Counted from the first letter of the stretch, positions 27,666 through 39,000 are shown. The stretch is 64,000 nucleotides of DNA from Aquiflexum lacus (GCF_015476655.1 NZ_JABFHF010000015.1:1-64000); one strand, 5' to 3'. The notes: a model not told the origin generated them from the letters alone. A program made the numbers and translations.

Positions 27666-28277
27666 ATGAATTGGGAAGAAAGTACAAAAAACAAAATGCT
27701 GCACCTGCAATTGCCTACAGATCCACGCTGGGTAAATATTGCAGAAATGAATCTTGAGGAGATTTTGGTTGACCATGCCTATTGTGAACAAAAAGCAGCA
27801 TCTTCCTGCATTTCTCTCATAGTTAATTTCCATGAATTCGCAGAATTGGTTGAAATGCTTACACCTGTGGTAGCCGAAGAATGGAGCCATTTTGAAAGGG
27901 TATTGGAACAGATCAATAAAAGAGGATACAAACTCGGAAAACCTCGAAGAGATGAGTATGTGATCAAGTTGTCAGAATTTGTAAAAAAAGGAGGAAGCAG
28001 GTCAGATCAAATTGTAGAACAATTATTAATGAATGCTTTGATTGAAGCCAGAAGTTGCGAAAGGTTCAAACTGCTTTCCAAAAATATTGCTGATGAAGAA
28101 CTCCAAAAATTCTACTATGAATTAATGGTTTCAGAAGCGGGTCATTATGTGAATTTTATAGAATTGGCTCGAAAATACAAGAATGAAGAAAAAGTCAATA
28201 ATAGATTGAAAGAATGGTTGGCCTATGAGGCAGAAGTAATCAAGAGTCTAGAATTGAGAGGTGATAGGATGCATTGA
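27666..28277 (+). CDS. miaE: tRNA-(ms2io6A)-hydroxylase (MiaE)
   Basis: 203 aa, ferritin-like diiron fold. Predicted ligands are visible in EEILVDHAYCEQKAASSC, EEWSHFERV, EARSCERF and SEAGHYVNF. It hydroxylates the isopentenyl group on ms2i6A at position 37 of tRNA, using oxygen. MtaB, another position-37 tRNA modification enzyme, is encoded 3.5 kb away on the other strand. Length agrees with the family. It starts 5 bp after the porin stop. Confidence 0.9.
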   Translation: MNWEESTKNKMLHLQLPTDPRWVNIAEMNLEEILVDHAYCEQKAASSCISLIVNFHEFAELVEMLTPVVAEEWSHFERVLEQINKRGYKLGKPRRDEYVIKLSEFVKKGGSRSDQIVEQLLMNALIEARSCERFKLLSKNIADEELQKFYYELMVSEAGHYVNFIELARKYKNEEKVNNRLKEWLAYEAEVIKSLELRGDRMH

Positions 28278-28407
28278 TTCTAAGATTGATCTGCCAAAAT
28301 TACCATAAAATATTTTCAACTAGGGAGGATTTTTTTCCGGATTATACTTAATATTAAAGTTGGATCGGGATGAAAGAATGAATTTGTGTCCCATTTTAGT
28401 ACAGAAT

Positions 28408-29652
28408 ATGAATTTGATCGAAAATATTAAAGAAGCGCTGAAGTCTGTTAAAGTTAATTTACTTAGGACCATATTGACAGGTACCATTATTGCGATAGGG
28501 ATTATGTCTCTTGTTGGAATGCTTACGGCCATCGATGGCATCAAGGCACAGATAGCAGATAGTTTTTCTGGTTTGGGGGCCAATAATTTTGACGTCAGAT
28601 CAAAAGGGTTTTCTGGAGGAAGAGGAGTACAGCAGGGAGTTGCTGAAAAGACCTACCCTATTGTAAGATACAAAGAGGCTATCAGCTTTCAGGAACAATT
28701 CAGTTCTATTGGGCCATCAACAGTTTTCACAAGTGTTTCAGGAGCAGTTGAGGTAAAAAAGGGATCCAAAAAAACCAATCCAAACGTTCGGGTTACAGGA
28801 GTTGATGACCAATATTTCAAGATTAAGGGATTAAAAGTTGAACAAGGGAGAAATTTCAGTAATACTGAAATTCGTTATGGTACCAATGTATGTGTAATCG
28901 GATTAGATATTGTTGAGACCTTATTTGGTAAGGACGAAGATCCAATGAATGATTACATCACTTTTTACGGAAGGCGCTACACGATAATTGGTATTTTGGA
29001 AGAACAAGGTAGTGTAGGGGGAGGTTCAGGGGCTGACAGGGCTATTTTTATACCTGTAGAAAACGCGAGCAGATTGGATAGCAGAGGAACATTTAGATAC
29101 TCCCTCACGGCGAGTGGTTCTGATCCCCTTAAACTGGAATACGAAATGGGTCAGGCCACAGGTATCATGCGGAAAATACGTCAGGACAGGGTAGCTGAAG
29201 AAGATTCATTTGAAATTGTCAAAAGCCAATCTGTTGCAGAAAGTTTAGAGGAAGTTGCGGGATATTTAAGGATCGGAGGATTTGGTATAGGATTTATTAC
29301 ACTTTTGGGTGCGGCAATTGGCCTGATGAACATTATGTTAGTCTCGGTGACGGAGAGGACAAGGGAAATTGGAATTCGAAAAGCCTTAGGTGCAACCCCA
29401 TTGAGGATCAGACAGCAATTTTTGATTGAGGCAATCGTAATCTGTATTTTGGGTGGTATTTTGGGAGTGATTATAGGGATTGCTATTGGAAATATTGTTG
29501 CAAATATCATAGGTCCTGGAGGCTTTTTGGTTCCATGGCTTTGGATTTTTGTTGGGCTTGCGATTTGTATTTTTGTAGGATTGGCTTCAGGCTATTTTCC
29601 TGCGAGAAAAGCCAGCAAACTTGATCCAATCGAATCACTCAGATATGAATAA
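28408..29652 (+). CDS. MacB-like ABC transporter permease
   Basis: 414 aa from the ATG at 28408; the frame is open from 28360 but those residues precede the conserved start [20 protein letters not shown]. One N-terminal membrane helix, a large periplasmic MacB_PCD domain (about 50-270) and a C-terminal FtsX domain with three helices. The FtsX domain carries [22 protein letters not shown]. It is the membrane half of an efflux or lipoprotein-type ABC system. No ATPase gene is adjacent, so the partner lies elsewhere. The GMC oxidoreductase follows 2 bp downstream, which suggests cotranscription. Confidence 0.9.
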   Translation: MNLIENIKEALKSVKVNLLRTILTGTIIAIGIMSLVGMLTAIDGIKAQIADSFSGLGANNFDVRSKGFSGGRGVQQGVAEKTYPIVRYKEAISFQEQFSSIGPSTVFTSVSGAVEVKKGSKKTNPNVRVTGVDDQYFKIKGLKVEQGRNFSNTEIRYGTNVCVIGLDIVETLFGKDEDPMNDYITFYGRRYTIIGILEEQGSVGGGSGADRAIFIPVENASRLDSRGTFRYSLTASGSDPLKLEYEMGQATGIMRKIRQDRVAEEDSFEIVKSQSVAESLEEVAGYLRIGGFGIGFITLLGAAIGLMNIMLVSVTERTREIGIRKALGATPLRIRQQFLIEAIVICILGGILGVIIGIAIGNIVANIIGPGGFLVPWLWIFVGLAICIFVGLASGYFPARKASKLDPIESLRYE

Positions 29653-29654
29653 GA

Positions 29655-31346
29655 ATGAATAAAGAAAACGAATTTGAAGCAATTGTAATCGGATCAGGCA
29701 TTAGTGGTGGATGGGCAGCAAAGGAATTATGTGAAAAAGGGCTCAAAACACTTGTGTTAGAAAGAGGCCGAAATGTGGAGCATAAAAAGGATTATCCTAC
29801 CATGACCGCTACGACTTGGGATATGCCACATCGCAATAAGATGCCATTATCTGATAAACAGGAAAACCCGGTCGTCAACCGTTGCTATGCTTATGCAGAA
29901 GATACCGAACATTTTTTTGTTAAGGACTCAGAACATCCCTACGTTCAGGAAAAGCCATTTGATTGGGTAAGGGGATATCAGGTAGGGGGAAAGTCTTTAC
30001 TATGGGCAAGACAGACCCAACGCTGGAGTAAGTATGATTTCGAAGCACCGGGAAGAGATGGCTTTGCTGTTGATTGGCCAATTCGGTACAATGAAATAGA
30101 CCCCTGGTACAGTTATGTGGAACGCTTTGTCGGAATCAGTGGCAGCAAAGAAGGAGTGGAGACTTTGCCCGATGGGGAATTTCTTCCTCCTTGGGAAATG
30201 AATTGTGTCGAAAAAGTAATCCGGGATAGAATCGTAGAGGCCTATAAAGACCGATTTGTCATGATTGGAAGATGTGCCCATTTGACAGAACCTCAATCCC
30301 ATCATTTACAACAGGGCAGGGGGCAATGTATGGCAAGGAATCAATGTCAGAGAGGCTGTCCTTTTGGGGCATATTTCAGTTCCAACTCTTCGACATTACC
30401 CGCTGCTGCATATACTGGCAATTTGACTTTGAGACCCGACTCTGTGGTGCATTCAATCATTTATGATGATGTAAAAGAAAAAGTAACAGGAGTAAGGGTA
30501 GTTGATAGGGTTACCAAATCTATCACAGAATACCATGCAAAAGTTATTTTCTTAAATGCCTCCACAATCAATTCAAATCTGATTTTATTAAACAGTACTT
30601 CAAAAAGATTCCCGAATGGTCTTGGGAATGACAGTGGATTATTGGGTAAATACATTGCATTCCATAATTATAGAGGAAATATCAGTGCCTCTTTTGAAGG
30701 ATATCAGGATAAATTTTATTTTGGAAGGAGACCGTGTGCAGTAATGATGCCCAATTTCCGGAATGTTGAAAAACAAGAGATGGATTTTTTAAGAGGATAC
30801 ATGACTTTTTACAGTGCCGGAAGAGCAGGATGGGGAGGTAAACCCAATGCCCCATTTGGAGAAGAATTCAAAGATCTGAATTCGAAACCCGGTCCTTGGG
30901 GTGTTTTTATGATGATGCAGGGTGAAACCATACCTAAAGAAAAATCCAAAGTGACTCTGAGTAAAGATAAAATGGATGAATGGGGCATGCCACTCATGCA
31001 CATAGATGTGGATTATGATGACAATGATATCAAATCCATGAATGATTTTTTTGAACAAGGAACTGAGATGTTGGAAAAAGCTGGCTGTCATAATATCAAC
31101 ACGAGAGATACCAAACAAGCTCCTGGATTGGATATTCATGAGATGGGGGGTGTCCGTATGGGAAAGGACCCTGAAACTTCATTGTTGAATGGCTGGAACC
31201 AAATGCATCATTGCAAAAATGTTTTTGTCACTGATGGTGCATGCATGACATCTACAGGAAGTCAAAATCCATCTATAACCTATATGGCATTAACAGCGAG
31301 GGCTGTGGATTATGCTGTAAAGGAAATGAAAAAAGGAAGGCTGTAA
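29655..31346 (+). CDS. GMC-family FAD-dependent oxidoreductase
   Basis: 563 aa. N-terminal FAD-binding motif GSGISGGWAAKELCEKG (about 12-28). The C-terminal GMC_oxred_C region has HEMGGVRMG and VTDGACMTSTGSQNPSITYM with the catalytic His/Asn surroundings. Bacteroidota homologues often pair with a small gluconate 2-dehydrogenase-type subunit, which is absent here. It would oxidise an alcohol or sugar (choline, gluconate or inositol-like substrates are possible). A Cys cluster near CMARNQCQRGCPFG resembles that of gluconate dehydrogenase-type members. No signal peptide. Substrate is unknown. Confidence 0.87.
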   Translation: MNKENEFEAIVIGSGISGGWAAKELCEKGLKTLVLERGRNVEHKKDYPTMTATTWDMPHRNKMPLSDKQENPVVNRCYAYAEDTEHFFVKDSEHPYVQEKPFDWVRGYQVGGKSLLWARQTQRWSKYDFEAPGRDGFAVDWPIRYNEIDPWYSYVERFVGISGSKEGVETLPDGEFLPPWEMNCVEKVIRDRIVEAYKDRFVMIGRCAHLTEPQSHHLQQGRGQCMARNQCQRGCPFGAYFSSNSSTLPAAAYTGNLTLRPDSVVHSIIYDDVKEKVTGVRVVDRVTKSITEYHAKVIFLNASTINSNLILLNSTSKRFPNGLGNDSGLLGKYIAFHNYRGNISASFEGYQDKFYFGRRPCAVMMPNFRNVEKQEMDFLRGYMTFYSAGRAGWGGKPNAPFGEEFKDLNSKPGPWGVFMMMQGETIPKEKSKVTLSKDKMDEWGMPLMHIDVDYDDNDIKSMNDFFEQGTEMLEKAGCHNINTRDTKQAPGLDIHEMGGVRMGKDPETSLLNGWNQMHHCKNVFVTDGACMTSTGSQNPSITYMALTARAVDYAVKEMKKGRL

Positions 31347-31347
31347 T

Positions 31348-31701
31348 TTATATCAAATCAGTTTTTCTAGGATCTGCACCATATTTATTATTTCCATTTT
31401 GACCTTCTGCCCAAGCCAACCAAATAAAACCCACAAAGTTTACTGGCGGTGGTATCAAAAGATATAATGAATATTTCCAATCATAACCTAAATCGTGCAA
31501 TCTTCTAATTGCCTGTACCATTAACAACACAATTGAACTGATAAGCATGATTCCAAACACCCAAAAAATAATCCATTCTTGAGATTGAAATGATTGAAAA
31601 ATCATCATCAGGCTTAATACATTGATAGAGTAAAAAATTAAAAATAATGTCAGGTATTTTCTTCTCGTAATTCTTCCTTCTGGATTAAATATTGATTTCA
31701 T
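31348..31701 (-). CDS. DUF805 family membrane protein
   Basis: 117 aa with three membrane helices (about 17-37, 43-63, 77-95). It has the DUF805 signatures GRITRRKYL at the N-terminus, IRRLHDLGYDWKYSL in the middle and GQNGNNKYGADPR at the C-terminus. The function of the family is not established. Its stop is one base from the stop of the convergent GMC gene, with no terminator visible between them. Confidence 0.9.
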   Translation of the reverse strand: MKSIFNPEGRITRRKYLTLFLIFYSINVLSLMMIFQSFQSQEWIIFWVFGIMLISSIVLLMVQAIRRLHDLGYDWKYSLYLLIPPPVNFVGFIWLAWAEGQNGNNKYGADPRKTDLI

Positions 31702-31762
31702 ATAATTTAAACCAAAAAAAAGGATAGATTGTTTGGTATTTACAGTATTTTATCTGCAATAA

Positions 31763-33082
31763 TCAGTGTTTTTCAAAGATCATCTCCGGTTCAAACACCT
31801 CAACATTTCCATTGTCATTAATCTCATTTAAGGTAACTTGTTTTAATTCGTTGACAAGTAAAGGATCGTATTTTGCAGCAACCCTGATATAGTTTTCAGT
31901 GAATCCATGCATTTGGCCATTTTCAATGTCTTCCTCAAAAAGGACACTAAAGGTTTTTCCCAAATTTTCCTCGTAAAACTTCCTTCGTTTTTTCTCGGAT
32001 AATATTCTGAGCATTTTTGAGCGTTCATTTCTCTTTTTCATGGGTACCACGCCATCCATTTCAGTAGCCCTGGTGTTGGATCTTTCTGAATAAGTAAAGA
32101 CATGTAAATAAGAGATGTCCAATTCGTTGAGGAAATTATAAGTTTCAAGAAACAGTTCATCCGATTCCCCCGGAAAGCCGACAATAACATCTACTCCTAT
32201 ACAGCAAAGAGGCATCAAGCTTTTGATCTTATTAACCCGGTCTTCATACAATTCTCTTAGGTATCTTCTACCCATTTTTCTCAAAATCGTATTGCTACCC
32301 GACTGTAATGGAATATGGAAATGTGGCACAAATCTTTCTGACCGGGAAACAAATTCAATAATCTCGTTGGTCAACAGATTAGGTTCGATTGAAGAAATTC
32401 TAAATCTTTTAATTCCATTTACACGATCTAGTGCCATCACCAAATCTGCAAATCGTTCTTTTCTTTTACCTTCCTGTATTCCAAAATCGCCAATATTGAC
32501 TCCTGTCAATACGACCTCTTTGACGTCTGTTTTAGCAATTTCTTCTGCCGATGTAAGAATGTTCTCTATACTGTCACTTCTACTTTTGCCTCGGGCAAGT
32601 GGGATAGTACAAAAAGCACAACCATAGTTACAGCCATCCTGTACTTTCAGGAATGTTCTTGTCCTGTCGTGCAGAGAATAGGCATTGTTAAAGATAATGG
32701 CCTCTTGAATCTCTGACGCAAGGACTTTGGTTTCCTGTTCTTTGGCAAATCCATCAAGCAACTCAATGAGCCTGAATTTTTCGGCCGCACCTAAGACTGC
32801 ATCTACACCTTCAATCTCTGCAATTTCCTTTGGTTTTAGCTGTGCATAACACCCAATGATGGTGACATAAGAGTCTGGCGATATTTTTTTTGCTTCTTTA
32901 ACAATCTTTTTACACTTCTTGTCAGCATTCTCTGTCACCGAGCAAGTGTTGATAATAAAAATATCAGGATGCTCTTGAAAATCTACTTTTTCATACCCCT
33001 TCGCCTCAAACATTCTACTGATGGTAGATGTCTCTGAATAATTCAATTTACAACCTAATGTATAAAACGCAACTTTTTTCAC
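31763..33082 (-). CDS. mtaB: tRNA (N6-threonylcarbamoyladenosine-37-C2)-methylthiotransferase MtaB
   Basis: 439 aa. Order: methylthiotransferase N-terminal domain with three Cys (C11, C47, C78) for one iron-sulfur cluster. Next, a radical-SAM domain with C151-NYG-C155-AF-C158 for the SAM cluster. Last, a C-terminal TRAM-like domain. It adds a methylthio group to t6A37 in tRNAs reading ANN codons. The GCKLN start, rather than the GCQMN seen in MiaB, supports MtaB. A minus-strand TAACTTTG box at 33113-33106 is its likely promoter element. Confidence 0.93.
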   Translation of the reverse strand: MKKVAFYTLGCKLNYSETSTISRMFEAKGYEKVDFQEHPDIFIINTCSVTENADKKCKKIVKEAKKISPDSYVTIIGCYAQLKPKEIAEIEGVDAVLGAAEKFRLIELLDGFAKEQETKVLASEIQEAIIFNNAYSLHDRTRTFLKVQDGCNYGCAFCTIPLARGKSRSDSIENILTSAEEIAKTDVKEVVLTGVNIGDFGIQEGKRKERFADLVMALDRVNGIKRFRISSIEPNLLTNEIIEFVSRSERFVPHFHIPLQSGSNTILRKMGRRYLRELYEDRVNKIKSLMPLCCIGVDVIVGFPGESDELFLETYNFLNELDISYLHVFTYSERSNTRATEMDGVVPMKKRNERSKMLRILSEKKRRKFYEENLGKTFSVLFEEDIENGQMHGFTENYIRVAAKYDPLLVNELKQVTLNEINDNGNVEVFEPEMIFEKH

Positions 33083-33105
33083 CTATATCCAAACTTTACA
33101 GGCAG

Positions 33106-33136
33106 CAAAGTTAAATATTATCTTGAAGTTTTCAAT
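33106..33136 (-). promoter_or_regulatory. Candidate mtaB promoter
   Basis: On the minus strand TAACTTTG (33113-33106) fits the -7 consensus, with a TTG about 20 bases upstream. Expected transcript start is near 33099, about 17 bases before the ATG. Confidence 0.45.
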
Positions 33137-33253
33137 TTTCTATTTTTTAGGGTCAAACTCTGTTTTTTATAAGTAACCTAATTAAAATAAGCCCTAATTT
33201 TTTCAAAATAATGTAAAAATTAAAAATATTGGCTCCAAAAACGGGTTCATGTC

Positions 33254-33282
33254 TTTGATTTTCATATTATTTTCTATTTTTG
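33254..33282 (+). promoter_or_regulatory. Candidate glnN promoter
   Basis: TTTG at 33254-33257 and TATTTTTG at 33275-33282 fit the Bacteroidota -33 and -7 elements with 17 bases between them. The start would fall about 25 bases before the glnN ATG. Confidence 0.55.
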
Positions 33283-33314
33283 TGGGTGTAAAATCAAACC
33301 ACTTATTGTAGAAA

Positions 33315-35477
33315 ATGGCAACATTAAGACAAAGTGCGCTTCTAATAGCGCAAGGAAGGCAAAGAACTTTTGTCAATCCCCCCTCTCCAAAGATTTCTGA
33401 CTTTTTCGGAAGCCACGTCTTTGGAATTAAGCAGATGAAAGAATCATTGGCGCCTACTGTATTCAAGAAGGTAATGGAAGCCGTAGAAAAAGGCAGTAAA
33501 ATTGACCCTGCCACTGCCGAAGAAGTTGCATCTGCGGTCAGAGTTTGGGCATTATCCAAATCCGTTACACACTATACACACTGGTTTCAGCCTTTGACAG
33601 GTTCTACTGCCGAGAAGCATGATGCATTTTTTGATGCACATGCCGGTATTGAAAAATTCAAAGGATCCGCCTTGGTTCAACAAGAACCGGATGCCTCCTC
33701 TTTTCCTCATGGTGGAATTCGTTCAACTTTTGAGGCAAGGGGATACACTGCATGGGATCCATCTTCTCCTATATTTATATTTGACAAAACTCTTTGTATC
33801 CCTACAATATTTGTTTCTTACACCGGTGAGGCACTTGATTATAAGACACCCTTGCTTAAATCCATGGAGGCAATTAATGCTGCTGCAGTTGAAGTATGTC
33901 AGCTGTTTGACAGAAATGTCAAAAAAGTAACACCTTCATTGGGTGTTGAGCAGGAGTATTTTGTGATAGACAAAGCACTTTTCGCAACAAGACCCGATTT
34001 GGTCATGGCGGGAAGAACAGTATTTGGTCATAATCCTGCCCGTGGACAACAACTTGAAGATCATTATTTTGGATCTATCCCAACCAGGGTAAAGGACTTT
34101 ATGGTGGATTTTGAAATAGAAGCTCATAAACTCGGAATTCCTGTTTCCACCCGTCACAATGAAGTTGCACCCGGACAGTTTGAGGTTGCCCCGTTATTTG
34201 AAGAAATCAACAAAGCAGTTGACCATAACCAACTGTTGATGGACTTAATGGACAAGGTTGCTGATAAGCATAATCTCAAAGTTTTGTTTCATGAAAAGCC
34301 ATTTGCAGGTGTTAATGGTAGTGGTAAGCATAATAACTGGTCTTTAATTACAGACACAGGAGTGAATCTTTTCCAGCCAAGTAACTCTGCAAGGGAAAAT
34401 TTACAGTTCCTGACATTTGTGGTAGCGACCGTAAAGGCTGTCTATGACCACGCTGATTTGTTGCGGGCAAGCATTGCATCTGCCAGCAATGACTTCAGGC
34501 TTGGAGCCAATGAGGCGCCTCCGGCAATTATGTCTGTATTCTTGGGATCTACCTTGACATCCGTTTTGGATGAGTTGGAAAAGAACGGCAATGTTAAAAT
34601 CGAAAAAGGTGATAACATGTACATGAAATTAGGCATATCCAAAATCCCTGAGATCATTTTAGATAACACAGACAGAAACCGGACTTCTCCTTTTGCATTT
34701 ACAGGTAACAAATTTGAATTCAGAGCTGTCGGTTCAAGTGCCAATTCAGCTGGTCCCATGACTGTATTGAATGTGATTGTTGCCGAAGTATTAAAGTCAC
34801 TTGTCAAGGATATTGAAAAAGAAACCAATTCCGGTAAAGAGAAAAAGATTGCTATCGTCAATGTCTTGAGGAAATATATCAAAGACAGTAAGAAAGTGAG
34901 ATTCGAAGGTGATGGTTATTCTGATGAGTGGACTGCGGAAGCAGAGAAGCGAGGATTATCAAATTTGAAGAGCACTCCATTTGCTCTGGATGTTTACCAT
35001 GATAAAAAGACAATTGATCTTTTCAGCAAACATGGAGTATTGAATGCCATTGAAGTTCAAGCCAGACATGAAATCATGCTGGAAAATTTTATCAAGAAAG
35101 TTCAGATTGAATCAAGAGTAATGGGTGACCTTGCTTTAAACCATGTGATTCCAACGGCAATTTTGTACCAAAATAAACTAATTGAAAATGCCAATGGGTT
35201 GAAAGGACTAGGACTTGATAACACTCCGACACTTGAAACTATTAAAGAAATCAGCAAACACCTGGAATCGGTTAGACAGGGTGTTTATGATATGATAGAG
35301 GCTAGGAAAAAACTCAACAAAGAAGATGATATAGTAAAAAGGGCAAAAGGATATGGTACAGATGTCAAAGAGGCTTATTTTGAAAAAATCAGATATGCAG
35401 TTGACAAGTTGGAGTTGGTAGTTGATGATGAATTTTGGCCTTTAGTAAAGTATAGAGAAATGTTATTTATCAAATAA
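33315..35477 (+). CDS. glnN: Type III glutamine synthetase (GlnN)
   Basis: 720 aa, the size of GSIII enzymes and much longer than GSI. Family marks in order: FGSHVFG near the N-terminus, GVEQEYFVID, RHNEVAPGQFEVAP, KPFAGVNGSGKHNNWS (ATP/glutamate site), RTSPFAFTGNKFEFRAVGSS and a long C-terminal helical part. It makes glutamine from glutamate, ammonia and ATP in the cytoplasm. It stands alone with its own promoter boxes and a double hairpin at the end, so it is probably a single-gene transcript. No nitrogen regulator is adjacent. Confidence 0.96.
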   Translation: MATLRQSALLIAQGRQRTFVNPPSPKISDFFGSHVFGIKQMKESLAPTVFKKVMEAVEKGSKIDPATAEEVASAVRVWALSKSVTHYTHWFQPLTGSTAEKHDAFFDAHAGIEKFKGSALVQQEPDASSFPHGGIRSTFEARGYTAWDPSSPIFIFDKTLCIPTIFVSYTGEALDYKTPLLKSMEAINAAAVEVCQLFDRNVKKVTPSLGVEQEYFVIDKALFATRPDLVMAGRTVFGHNPARGQQLEDHYFGSIPTRVKDFMVDFEIEAHKLGIPVSTRHNEVAPGQFEVAPLFEEINKAVDHNQLLMDLMDKVADKHNLKVLFHEKPFAGVNGSGKHNNWSLITDTGVNLFQPSNSARENLQFLTFVVATVKAVYDHADLLRASIASASNDFRLGANEAPPAIMSVFLGSTLTSVLDELEKNGNVKIEKGDNMYMKLGISKIPEIILDNTDRNRTSPFAFTGNKFEFRAVGSSANSAGPMTVLNVIVAEVLKSLVKDIEKETNSGKEKKIAIVNVLRKYIKDSKKVRFEGDGYSDEWTAEAEKRGLSNLKSTPFALDVYHDKKTIDLFSKHGVLNAIEVQARHEIMLENFIKKVQIESRVMGDLALNHVIPTAILYQNKLIENANGLKGLGLDNTPTLETIKEISKHLESVRQGVYDMIEARKKLNKEDDIVKRAKGYGTDVKEAYFEKIRYAVDKLELVVDDEFWPLVKYREMLFIK

Positions 35478-35484
35478 AATTAAG

Positions 35485-35510
35485 GGCCGCCTTTGGCGGT
35501 TCTTTTTTTT
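35485..35510 (+). terminator. glnN terminator, first hairpin
   Basis: A short CCGCC/GGCGG stem with a three-base loop is followed by a run of eight T. It lies just after the glnN stop. Confidence 0.75.
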
Positions 35511-35512
35511 TG

Positions 35513-35550
35513 ACCTGCACGTAAAATTCTGCGTGCAGGTTTTTTATTTT
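35513..35550 (+). terminator. glnN terminator, second hairpin
   Basis: ACCTGCACG pairs perfectly with CGTGCAGGT and is followed by TTTTTTATTTT. It is directly in series with the first hairpin, giving a tandem terminator. Confidence 0.8.
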
Positions 35551-36003
35551 ATCAAGTTTGATGATTGCTTAATTGATATTTTAAATTTTTAATCCATACT
35601 ATAATTAATTTATAGTAATAAAAATATTATTTAAGCGGTAGTTTATTGAATTTTTTAATTATAAGCGAAATGCTTCTATTAAAATATTAAAAAGTTTGCC
35701 TAAACTATTCCTAATAAATAAATTTATTTGCTAAACCGTTTTATTAAATGTAATAAATAATAAAAGTTAAGATACTTTTTTAAAAAAAAAGATTAAATAA
35801 TTTTATCAGTAATTTTTTTTTAATATTTTTACATGTTCCTCAATTCTTTATAAAATAGATTTTACGATATAATATTCTTCTTGATAAGTTTATTTTAAAT
35901 GATCATTCTTATTTCATACATGAAATACATTAATAAATAAATATTACTTACCAATAAACAATCAATAACCAATGCTAAATGAAATAACACTTAATTAAAT
36001 CCT
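35551..36003. other. Long AT-rich leader of PUL 2
   Basis: About 450 bp without a coding frame, very AT rich, between the glnN terminators and susC. It contains the dyad at 35727-35748. I see no clear TAnnTTTG box. The length and composition suggest a promoter region with a long 5' leader. Confidence 0.5.
35727..35748. promoter_or_regulatory. Candidate LacI-family operator upstream of PUL 2 susC
   Basis: A 22-bp dyad: TTT, two bases, TAAA, one base, CG, one base, TTTA, two bases, AAA. The central CG and even symmetry are typical of LacI/GalR operators. The same pattern, with 19 of 22 bases identical, lies at 43159-43180 before the ROK kinase, and a lacI-type gene sits between them at 42031. 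It is about 256 bp before the susC ATG. Confidence 0.5.
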
Positions 36004-39000
36004 ATGAACAGAGTTTTACTATTAATGTTAGCGATGGTCATGACATTTGCCTCAGGTTTTGAGGCTTATGGCCAGACGCGGGTTCTTACTGGAACAGTCA
36101 CAGATGCTACAGGAGAACCAATTCCAGGAGTCAACGTCTTGGACAAAGAAGCGAATACGGGTACTACCTCCGATTTGGACGGAAAGTATTCGATTACTGT
36201 AACCAATACTTCAGTATTGGTATTTTCATTCATTGGCTTCGCCCCGCAGGAATTTGTAGTGGGTAATAGAAGCATTTTGGATGTTTCATTAGAAGAAGAC
36301 CTTTCAGATTTAGCTGAGGTGGTTGTGACATCATTTGGTATGGAAAAGGATAAAAAAGCACTTGGCTTTTCCGTTACGCAGATCGGTGGAGAGCAATTCA
36401 CTGAATCACGAGCTGTAAACCTTGGAAATGCACTTTCAGGTAAAATTGCCGGAGTAAATGTTACGCCACCGGCTTCGGGTGCTGCGGGTTCTACCAGAGT
36501 AGTAATCAGGGGCGGTTCTTCATTGGATGGTAATGACCAGCCCTTGTACGTGATCAATGGTATGCCTATGGAAACAAGAAACCTGGGAAGTGCAGGTATG
36601 TGGGGTGGTAATGATGGAGGTGATGGACTTGCCGCGATCAACCCTGATGATATTGAAAGTATATCGGTGCTGAAAGGTAATGCTGCTGCTGCTTTGTACG
36701 GTGCGCGAGCAGCAAATGGTGTCGTTTTGATTACTACCAAATCCGGTAAAGCAAGAAAAGGTATCGGTGTGGCATTGAATTCAAATACTACTTTTGACAA
36801 TGCTTGGGATTTCACAGATTATCAAAGACAATATGGTCCGGGTAGAGATGGATTGGCTCCACAGACTGCAGGAGAATCATTGGATGTTGGAAACAGCCAT
36901 TGGGGAGGAAGATATAATGGAGCTTCACTTCCGCAATTTGACGGAGTTTCAAGGCCATATTCTCATACAGGTGAGGGTCTAAATGCTTTTTATAGAACTG
37001 GTATTACCACCAATAATTCAGTTGCCCTGAGCGGTGGAAATGAGTCAGGGACCTACAGGTTTGCATACTCTAACTTGGACAACAAGGATATCATGCCAAA
37101 TGCAGGCTTCAAGAGAGATGTGGTAAATCTAAATGTTAATAGCAAACTTCAAAAACTGACGCTTGACTTTAGTGGACAGTATTCACAGCAAAATGCCAAA
37201 AACAGACCAAGACTGTCTGATTCTCCGGGAAATGCGAATTTTGCGGTTTTGAACAGACCAGGAAACCTCCCTTTCTCTGCTATGCAAGGTGACCCTAATA
37301 AATTGGGTGCCCTCGAAGATGGAACTGAAATGAGATATCAGCCAAATGTATTCCAGACTAACCCTTATTGGGCGGCACATCAATTTTTCAGACAAGATGT
37401 TACCGATAGGGTGATTGGAAAAATCTCGTTAAGATATGACTTGACGGACTGGTTGTATGTTATGGGTAGAGTTGGAACAGATTTTCAAGCCAGAACAGAT
37501 GATAGCTTTGAACCTTACGGAACTGCTTATAAGCCCAGAGGTGATTATAGACAATCCAAAAGAACCATTAGAGAAGACAACATTGATTTGTTTGTAGGTG
37601 CTCAAAAAGAATTCGGTGATTTCTCTGTTGATGCCTTGGTGGGTGGAAACAGAATGAGACAGTCATCAGAAACGCTTTCAGGCGGTGGGAATGATTTGGT
37701 GGTACCTTTTTTCCATAGTATTCGAAATGTTGCTGCTCCTCAAGTAGGTTATGGATTTTCTGAATTGGGTATTAATTCAGTCTTTGGATATGCGAATATT
37801 GGCTATAAGAATTTTTGGTTTTTGAATTTGACCGCACGTCAGGATCAGTTTTCAACGCTAGCCAAAGAAAACAGTAAACTCTTCTATCCTTCTATCGGAA
37901 CAAGCTTTGTGCTGTCAGATGTAGTAGAGTTGCCAAAGGCGTTTACTTTCACCAAGTTTAGGGCTTCTTGGGGTCAGACAGGTGGAGGTGCTCCTCGTCC
38001 TTATGAATTGGCCTTGACCTATGGCTTGGTTGGTGCAGGTCATTTAGGAGGTAGCTTAGGGCAAATCAACAATGGTACTATCCCTAACTTTGGACTTAAG
38101 CCATATCTCTCTACCGAATATGAATTTGGTGCCGATTTAAGGTTTTTTGAAAATAAATTAGGTATTGATGTAGCGTACTATAGTAGGAATACTACCAATG
38201 ATATTTTGGCAACCGGTATTTCTCCCACTTCGGGATTTGGTTCAACTTTGGTGAATATTGGTGAATTGAGCAATAAAGGGCTTGAATTGTTGATCAATGT
38301 TGTGGTTTTGCAGAAAAAAGATTTTCAATGGGATGTTTCTTTGAATTATGCCAATAACCAAAGCAAAGTGTTGAACCTCGGCACAAATGCTGCTGGTGAC
38401 CCTATCGGATTTATTAATCTTGATGAATCCAGATTGAGAAGGGAAAGAATTCGCCATGTAGTAGGTCAGCCATTGGGTATGATAGCTGGATTTAAGCATC
38501 AAGAAATCAATGGTCAAAAAGTTTACACAGATGAAGGATTCCCAGTTCCTACCAATGGATTAGAAACTTTGGCTGAGGGTCGTCATCCTGTATCAGTTGG
38601 TTTTATCAATAACTTTTCCTACAAAAACTTCAAAATGATGATTCTATTTGATGGCAGGTTTGGCGGGTCTTTGGTATCTGGAACAAACTACTTTGCTTAT
38701 GCCAATGGATTACATAATGAAACCCTTTCAGCCAGAGAAAATGGCATATCGGTTTCAGGCGTCGATCCCAACGGAGAAGCTAGGACATGGAACATTCCTG
38801 CAACTGTAGGAGACCCTGAAAATTATCTGATAGATAATTATTTCAGTAGATATGCGATGGTCACTGAAAATATTGTCTATGATGCATCATTTATCAAAAT
38901 GAGAGAATTCTCTTTTGGGTATACTATTCCAAATAGCCTATTGAACAAAACTCCATTTACCTCGGCTTCAGTCTCTCTTGTGGGAAGAAATCTTTTCCTG

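Noticed and set aside
35551-36003. Search for a tRNA, small RNA or riboswitch in the long leader
   Set aside because: No cloverleaf, no known riboswitch core and no GC-rich stems were seen; only the dyad at 35727 stands out.
36066-36815. 249-aa minus-strand open frame inside PUL 2 susC
   Set aside because: It is an antisense shadow of the conserved susC plug region, rich in Ser, Pro and Leu as such shadows are, with no family resemblance.
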